Source: an uncultured Collinsella sp. (GTDB lineage: Bacteria > Actinomycetota > Coriobacteriia > Coriobacteriales > Coriobacteriaceae). From it: a stretch of DNA of 10,607 nt. Numbering within the stretch: position 1 is the stretch's first letter; every line of letters begins with the position of its first letter. This document shows, in pieces, positions 7,007-10,607 of the stretch. The translations under genes and the position numbers were made by a program. The notes below the pieces were generated by a model. The model saw only the letters and a program-made list of their open reading frames with translations. It was not told where the DNA came from and made no database searches. The DNA lies in NCBI GenBank assembly GCA_902495545.1, contig CABUXM010000070.1, positions 1 through 10,607 on the forward strand. Reading direction: 5' to 3'.

Positions 7007-7702
7007 TTATTCGATGATGTAGCCGACGCCCCAGACGTTTTTGATAAAGCGCGGCTTTTGTGCGTCGTCGCCGATCTTTTCGCGCAAGTGGCGAATGTGC
7101 ACCATCACCGTATTGTTGGAGCCGGGCATAAAGTCCTCGTTCCACACCGCGCGGAACAGGTCCTCCACGGCCACCACGCTGCCGCGATGCTCGACCAGAT
7201 ACAGCAAGATTGAATACTCGGTGGGTGTGAGGCGTACCGGTGCACCGTCCACCGTCACGGAACGAGCGTCGCGGTTGATCTCCAAGCCGTCGAGCTGAAT
7301 GGTCGGCGATTCGGCCGCCTGTGCACGGCTACCGTAGCTGGTGTAGCGGCGAAGCTGAGCGTGCACACGCGCGATGAGCTCCAGCGGACGGAACGGCTTA
7401 ACCACGTAATCGTCCGCGCCAAGCGAAAGGCCCCCGATCTTGTCTTGCTGGGCATCGCGCGCCGTCAGCATGATCACGGGATAGGTATGGCTGGAACGGA
7501 TCGTACGCAGCAGCTCAAACCCATCGATATCGGGCAGCATGACATCCAGCAGCGCCAAATCAAACTCCTGCTCCAAAATCGCCTTGGCAGCATCGGCCCC
7601 GCTATAGGCAATCTGGACATCAAAGCCCTCTTTTGTAAGGTAGATGCCAACCAAGTCGGCGATGGCCTTCTCGTCATCAACTACCAAAATGCGCTCGTTC
7701 AT
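7007..7702 (-). CDS. VanR-like (OmpR family) response regulator
   Basis: This 231-residue response regulator pairs with the kinase that follows. The receiver domain has acidic residues D9, D10 and E11, phospho-acceptor D53 in LLDVMLPD, T80 and K102 in VKPFRPLELIARVHAQLRRY. That last stretch and the HTYPVIMLTA segment are close to VanR of enterococci. The winged-helix domain (about 135-231) contains LTPTEYSILLYLVEH and NTVMVHIRHLREKIG and ends VWGVGYIIE. AGAGGAG five bases before the ATG supports this start. A CATAAT hexamer at 7728-7723 on the minus strand could be its -10 box, without a convincing -35. The gene is divergent from a D,D-carboxypeptidase gene, and an inverted repeat lies between them, which suggests the regulator controls one or both. 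Target genes and signal are not shown by the sequence. Confidence 0.9.
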   Translation of the reverse strand: MNERILVVDDEKAIADLVGIYLTKEGFDVQIAYSGADAAKAILEQEFDLALLDVMLPDIDGFELLRTIRSSHTYPVIMLTARDAQQDKIGGLSLGADDYVVKPFRPLELIARVHAQLRRYTSYGSRAQAAESPTIQLDGLEINRDARSVTVDGAPVRLTPTEYSILLYLVEHRGSVVAVEDLFRAVWNEDFMPGSNNTVMVHIRHLREKIGDDAQKPRFIKNVWGVGYIIE

Positions 7703-7761
7703 GCGTGCTCCTCTCGCGCTCCATTATGCCCGAGGCGACGCACGCCACACGCAACAAGCGT

Positions 7762-7788
7762 GGGTGATTAAGTCGGCCTTAAGCACCC
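7762..7788. promoter_or_regulatory. Imperfect 27-bp palindrome between the divergent regulator and carboxypeptidase genes
   Basis: GGGTGATTAAG (7762-7772) and CTTAAGCACCC (7778-7788) form 11-bp arms with one mismatch around a 5-bp centre. Seen on the minus strand, CTTAA also repeats directly with an 11-bp step, as in sites for OmpR-family dimers. It is about 60 bp from the regulator start. A second copy of GGGTGC at 7801-7806 can pair with GCACCC at 7783-7788. Binding by the VanR-like regulator is inference. Confidence 0.45.
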
Positions 7789-7854
7789 TTGTGCCCGTTC
7801 GGGTGCGGATGTGGGCCACACGCGCACGCGATGATCGCCGACGCCGGCAAACGA

Positions 7855-7860
7855 TATACT
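7855..7860 (+). promoter_or_regulatory. Possible -10 box of the carboxypeptidase gene
   Basis: TATACT matches the -10 consensus at five of six positions and lies about 40 bp before the GTG start at 7900. No -35 hexamer is visible at the right distance, which would fit a promoter that needs an activator. Its position inside the longer open frame argues that translation starts downstream of it. Confidence 0.3.
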
Positions 7861-7899
7861 CTAGTTCCAGAAGAGACCATCCCGTCGAAAGCGAAATCC

Positions 7900-9240
7900 G
7901 TGAAGTCCCTCACCTCTTTTGCAAAGCGCTCAGCCCAGCTTGCCGCCGGCCTTGTCTGCGCTATCGCCCTTGCCGCTGGCGTGCCCACCGTCGCCGGCGC
8001 CCAAGTGCTCACGACCGACAATGTTTGCGGCAAAACCGCTGATGCGCGCGGCATCACGGCCGAAAACCTGCCCGATATCGATGCGACCAATGCCCTCGTC
8101 ATGGGCAAAGACGGCACCGTCTACTATGCCCGCAGCGCCGATGAGCAGGTCAAGATTGCCTCGATCACCAAGGTCATGACCGCAATCCTAACCGTCGAGA
8201 ATTGCAAGATGGACGAGAAGGTCACGGTGAGCAACGCCGCAGCCACCGTAGGTAATTCGACCGCCAGCTTGCTCGAAGGCGACGAGCTTACCGTGGAGCA
8301 GGCACTGCGCGGCCTGATGATTCCCTCGGGCAACGACGCCGCCATCGTGCTCGCCGAATATGTGGGCAAGAAGATCGACCCTAAGACCAAAGACGCCGAG
8401 GCCACATTTGTGAAGGCCATGAACGAGCGTGCCAAGAAACTCGGCTGCACCGGTACGCTTTTTGAAAACCCGCATGGTCTGGACTTTGATGAGTGGGCTG
8501 GCGATATGCACTCAACCGCACACGACGTAGCGCTGATGATGCAGGAGGCCATGAAAAACGACACGATCCGCGAGGTCGTAGCGAGCGAGGATTCCTGGAT
8601 CGAGGTCACGGGCGCCGACGGCACCGATCATTCGCATTCCATGGACACGCATAACTATTTGCTGGGCCAAGATGGCAACATCGGCGGCAAGACCGGCACC
8701 ACCGACGATGCAGGCTATTGTTTTACGGGTGCCTACAACCGCGATGGCGACGAGATCTACACCGTCGTTTTGAACTCCACCACCACCGACCAGCGCTTTA
8801 CCGATACCGCAACCCTTGCCAGTTGGTACTACGGTCACAAGGTGACGGTCGCAATCGCCAACACGCAGGAAAAGACCGCCAACGGCAACCCGCTTATGGC
8901 ACGCATTAGCCAGACAGATTGGACGGACAAGACGATCGACGCCACGCTCGCCGACCCCGCCGCACAGGCAACGGTGTTCTCACTCGCCGGCGAAGTGACC
9001 GAAAAAGTTAGCTACGATGACCTTTCGGGCACGGTGCATGTTGGCGACAAGGTAGGCAGCGTTACGCTCAAGCAGGACGGCACCAAGGTCGCCGTCATGG
9101 ACCTGGTTGCCGACGAGGAAGGCACAGGGCCGAATCCCATTGAATGGCTCCTTGTGAAGCTCGACCGCCTGGGCCGCCGCATCGACAACCGCCCACTCAC
9201 GGCAGAAAGCGAGACCGTAGCCAAGGCACCCGAGGTGTAG
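7900..9240 (+). CDS. dacA: D-alanyl-D-alanine carboxypeptidase (peptidase S11, PBP5-like), secreted
   Basis: This enzyme removes the terminal D-Ala from peptidoglycan pentapeptides outside the membrane. The start is uncertain: the frame is open from a TTG at 7789 and an ATG at 7831, but neither has a ribosome-binding site. The GTG at 7900 gives a normal signal peptide (basic VKSLTSFAKR, hydrophobic AQLAAGLVCAIALAAG, likely cut after VAGA at residue 34). In that 446-residue protein the serine-enzyme motifs are complete: SITK (S88, K91), SGN (143-145) and KTGT (264-267). NPHGLD and GYCFTGAYNRDG are also typical of S11. A C-terminal domain of about 100 residues follows, with an amphipathic IEWLLVKLDRLGRR stretch near the end that may hold it at the membrane, as in PBP5. 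It is divergent from a VanR/VanS-like pair, so a link to glycopeptide or wall-stress response is plausible but unproven. Confidence 0.92.
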   Translation: MKSLTSFAKRSAQLAAGLVCAIALAAGVPTVAGAQVLTTDNVCGKTADARGITAENLPDIDATNALVMGKDGTVYYARSADEQVKIASITKVMTAILTVENCKMDEKVTVSNAAATVGNSTASLLEGDELTVEQALRGLMIPSGNDAAIVLAEYVGKKIDPKTKDAEATFVKAMNERAKKLGCTGTLFENPHGLDFDEWAGDMHSTAHDVALMMQEAMKNDTIREVVASEDSWIEVTGADGTDHSHSMDTHNYLLGQDGNIGGKTGTTDDAGYCFTGAYNRDGDEIYTVVLNSTTTDQRFTDTATLASWYYGHKVTVAIANTQEKTANGNPLMARISQTDWTDKTIDATLADPAAQATVFSLAGEVTEKVSYDDLSGTVHVGDKVGSVTLKQDGTKVAVMDLVADEEGTGPNPIEWLLVKLDRLGRRIDNRPLTAESETVAKAPEV

Positions 9241-9265
9241 GGCCGGAGCGATATCACATCGAACC

Positions 9266-9297
9266 AAATGAGGCGTCCAACGGGGCGCCTCATTTTT
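9266..9297 (+). terminator. Rho-independent terminator after the carboxypeptidase gene
   Basis: ATGAGGCGTCC pairs with GGGCGCCTCAT (one G-T pair) around the tetraloop AACG, at 9268-9293, and five Ts end at 9297. Flanking AA/TT can extend the stem. It starts about 25 bp after the stop at 9240 and is a strong intrinsic terminator. Confidence 0.9.
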
Positions 9298-9299
9298 GA

Positions 9300-9317
9300 G
9301 GGTTCGAATCCCCAGCT
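9300..9317 (+). repeat. Inverted 18-bp copy of the tRNA-Ser T-arm
   Basis: GGGTTCGAATCCCCAGCT on the plus strand is identical to the T-loop, the 3' half of the T-stem and the first three bases of the 3' acceptor strand of the nearby minus-strand tRNA-Ser (9397-9380). No other part of a tRNA is found around it: the T-stem pairing fails two bases further out and the preceding sequence is the terminator. It lies between two convergent terminators. It may be a tRNA relic or integration scar. Confidence 0.7.
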
Positions 9318-9331
9318 AACGTGGTTCAACT

Positions 9332-9357
9332 AAAAAAGGGCCCCTTTCGGAACCCTT
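9332..9357 (-). terminator. Rho-independent terminator of tRNA-Ser
   Basis: On the minus strand AAGGGTTCC pairs with GGGGCCCTT (two G-U pairs) around a GAAA tetraloop, followed by a run of Ts from 9335. It begins 15 bp after the CCA end of the tRNA. The tRNA message therefore ends before the inverted T-arm copy at 9317-9300. Confidence 0.85.
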
Positions 9358-9371
9358 CTTTAAAGTCTTAC

Positions 9372-9462
9372 TGGCGGAGAGCTGGGGATTCGAACCCCAG
9401 ATGCCCTTTTGGGGCATACTCGCTTAGCAGGCGAGCACCTTCGGCCTCTCGGTCAGCTCTCC
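9372..9462 (-). tRNA. tRNA-Ser, anticodon GCT
   Basis: The 91-base sequence folds as a class II tRNA: acceptor GGAGAGC/GCTCTCC, D-stem ACC/GGT, anticodon stem CTCGC/GCGAG with loop CTGCTAA (anticodon GCT at 9428-9426), a long variable arm with TGCCC/GGGCA, and T-stem TGGGG/CCCCA with loop TTCGAAT. The discriminator base is G and the CCA end is encoded (9374-9372). The long variable arm and G discriminator are serine identity features; it reads AGC and AGU codons. Confidence 0.97.
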
Positions 9463-9476
9463 GTAACAGCCGTTCT

Positions 9477-9505
9477 ATAGTAACCAAACAGCCGAAGTTG
9501 AGCAA
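9477..9505 (-). promoter_or_regulatory. Likely promoter of tRNA-Ser
   Basis: On the minus strand TTGCTC (9505-9500) and TACTAT (9482-9477) are separated by 17 bases, with the expected start near 9470, a few bases before the mature tRNA end at 9462. I see no strong terminator between the upstream TPR-like gene and this promoter, so some read-through is possible. Confidence 0.5.
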
Positions 9506-9556
9506 GAGGGAATTTTCTAATTGCCTAGCGGCCTTTCCTCCTTGCAGCTTTCGCCC

Positions 9557-10607
9557 CTACCCCAGCGAGCGGTTGAGGGAGCCGAGCTCGTCGTTACCCA
9601 TGGTGCGCCACATTTGGAAGATGCAACCGCGCGCCAGGAAAAAGAAGCCGTTGTCGACCAGTTGCACAGCGGCATCTGCAAGCTGATTCGTCACGGCGGA
9701 CACTGGCGGCAACTCGAGTCCAGCCTTGCGGATGGTCTCGACCGCTTCCTCGAACGTCGGAGGCTCGCTGACACCCATCTCGTTCATAAGGCCCTGCATT
9801 TCTTCCAGCGCGCTGCCGCCCGACTCCTCGCCGCGCGGCACCAGACGGTAACAAGCCAGCGCCAGGTCGAGCTGATCGCAATTCCAATAGGCAAACGCCA
9901 AACGATAGAACAGGTAGCCGATTGCAGAACGATCGCTGGCAATACGTAGACCGTGGCGCGCCACTTCGATAATCTCGTCAAAGCGCTCTAGACGCGCAAG
10001 CACGTTGATGAGCGCAAAGTGCGATTGCATGGACGAGCGCGCCAGATCGTAAAGATGGCGCACCTCGGGCAGTGCTCGTTCAAAGTCCTCTTGCTCGGCG
10101 TAAAAGCTGCAGATCTCGTGCTGGGCAAAGTACAGCGCATCGGGCGCACGAAGGATCCGCACAGAGCGGTCTTCTTCCAACACCGGTAGCACCATGCGCA
10201 CCAGCTGGTTATCGCAAAACTGCGTTTGAACCGGACCTGTCGCCAAAAGCTCGGCGACGGCGCACTTGGCCTCCAACTCCTCGACAAGACGGGAAAAGCC
10301 TTCAAAAGCACCTGTACGGTCGACTTTTGCCTGCTCGCGCAATTCAACAACACGGGCCACGTATGGGTCGTCGTCCTCTTCCATGACCTCCAACTCGTCA
10401 GCCGTATCGGCAAGCAGCAGATCGCGCAGCGCCGGCGGCAGCGTGCGATGGTCATCACGCGGACGAACATGAACCTCCGCAGGCTCAATCGTCTCCGGAG
10501 CGGTTGACTCATACGCCTCAAGCACACGCTTGCACGGCATATCGTCCATGTCCATGCTCTCAAGATCCTTGGCGACAGGCACGCAATCGGCCAGATAGGC
10601 CGCGCGC
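9557..10607 (-). CDS. TPR-like protein of unknown function, 5' end outside the window
   Basis: I do not recognise this protein. The frame stops at 9557 and stays open to the right edge; a GTG at 10582 could give 341 residues, but no ribosome-binding site precedes it and the codons further out (AAYLADC) read as ordinary protein, so the true start is probably beyond the window. The first third is acidic and probably loosely folded (ELEVMEEDDDPYV). From about residue 145 of the GTG version it is helical with TPR-like pairs: YFAQHEICSFYAEQEDFERALPEV, SHFALINVLARLERFDEIIEVARHGL and GYLFYRLAFAYWNCDQLDLALACYRLV, with the small-large residue pattern of TPR repeats. No signal peptide or membrane span is seen. 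Such proteins are usually protein-binding scaffolds. It precedes tRNA-Ser on the same strand; the context gives no functional clue. Confidence 0.8.
   Translation of the reverse strand, partial: RAAYLADCVPVAKDLESMDMDDMPCKRVLEAYESTAPETIEPAEVHVRPRDDHRTLPPALRDLLLADTADELEVMEEDDDPYVARVVELREQAKVDRTGAFEGFSRLVEELEAKCAVAELLATGPVQTQFCDNQLVRMVLPVLEEDRSVRILRAPDALYFAQHEICSFYAEQEDFERALPEVRHLYDLARSSMQSHFALINVLARLERFDEIIEVARHGLRIASDRSAIGYLFYRLAFAYWNCDQLDLALACYRLVPRGEESGGSALEEMQGLMNEMGVSEPPTFEEAVETIRKAGLELPPVSAVTNQLADAAVQLVDNGFFFLARGCIFQMWRTMGNDELGSLNRSLG

Noticed and set aside
6384..7022. Plus-strand frame of 212 codons opposite the VanS-like kinase gene
   Set aside because: The Gln/His-rich translation is the complement of membrane-segment codons; no ribosome-binding site or domain is seen.
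6981..7145. Extension of the VanS-like kinase upstream to 7145
   Set aside because: It would overlap the regulator gene by about 140 bp and add a basic, non-homologous stretch; the ATG at 6980 has a good ribosome-binding site.
7789..7899. Longer start for the carboxypeptidase, giving a Cys/His-rich MCPFGCGCGPHAHA leader
   Set aside because: It starts at TTG without a ribosome-binding site, would bury the signal peptide, and covers a likely -10 box. The leader is probably non-coding.
5742..9240. A van glycopeptide-resistance cluster
   Set aside because: The regulator and kinase are VanRS-like and a D,D-carboxypeptidase is adjacent, but vanH, a D-Ala-D-Lac or D-Ala-D-Ser ligase and vanX are absent, and the carboxypeptidase is an ordinary serine S11 enzyme, not zinc-dependent VanY.
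9300..9330. A second, functional tRNA gene on the plus strand
   Set aside because: Only the T-arm and three acceptor bases match; the T-stem does not close and the upstream sequence is the terminator.

Overview
The window looks like a chromosomal segment from a Gram-positive, moderately GC-rich actinobacterium. The style of the proteins suggests a gut member of the class Coriobacteriia, such as Collinsella. This is inferred from protein flavour, GC-rich codon use and the Gram-positive split of the tyrosine kinase module into separate membrane and kinase proteins; there is no 16S or other direct marker here. The segment is dense: almost every base from 1 to about 7.7 kb belongs to minus-strand genes, followed by one plus-strand gene, a minus-strand tRNA and a minus-strand gene cut by the right edge.

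Layout, read in the direction of minus-strand transcription. From 7702 down to 5742 lies a VanR/VanS-like two-component pair. From 5638 to 4763 lies pstB, the ATPase of the high-affinity phosphate importer, without pstS, pstC, pstA or phoU beside it. From 4698 to 2542 lies a second pair, PhoP/PhoR-like, with a 3-bp gap between regulator and kinase; a hairpin follows. From 2346 to 282 lies a compact module for regulating polysaccharide chain length: a Wzz/CapA-type membrane protein, a BY-type tyrosine kinase (CpsD) and a PHP-type tyrosine phosphatase (CpsB). It is followed by a GNAT acetyltransferase that runs off the left edge. No glycosyltransferase, flippase or polymerase gene is present.

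Divergent from the VanR-like regulator is a secreted D-alanyl-D-alanine carboxypeptidase (penicillin-binding protein, peptidase S11 family; chosen start 7900, stop 9240). The spacer between the two holds an 11+11-bp inverted repeat that is a good operator candidate. The carboxypeptidase gene ends in a strong terminator that converges on tRNA-Ser(GCT) at 9372-9462, which has its own terminator. Between the two terminators sits an inverted 18-bp copy of the T-arm of that tRNA. The right end holds a TPR-like protein of unknown function, truncated by the window edge.

Together the genes concern the cell envelope and phosphate: two sensor systems, peptidoglycan trimming, phosphate import, and phosphotyrosine control of exopolysaccharide. 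I see no insertion sequence, CRISPR array, toxin-antitoxin pair or phage gene, and no clearly new enzyme system. The more unusual points are gene arrangement (an isolated pstB, an isolated kinase module), the regulatory palindromes and the inverted tRNA fragment.
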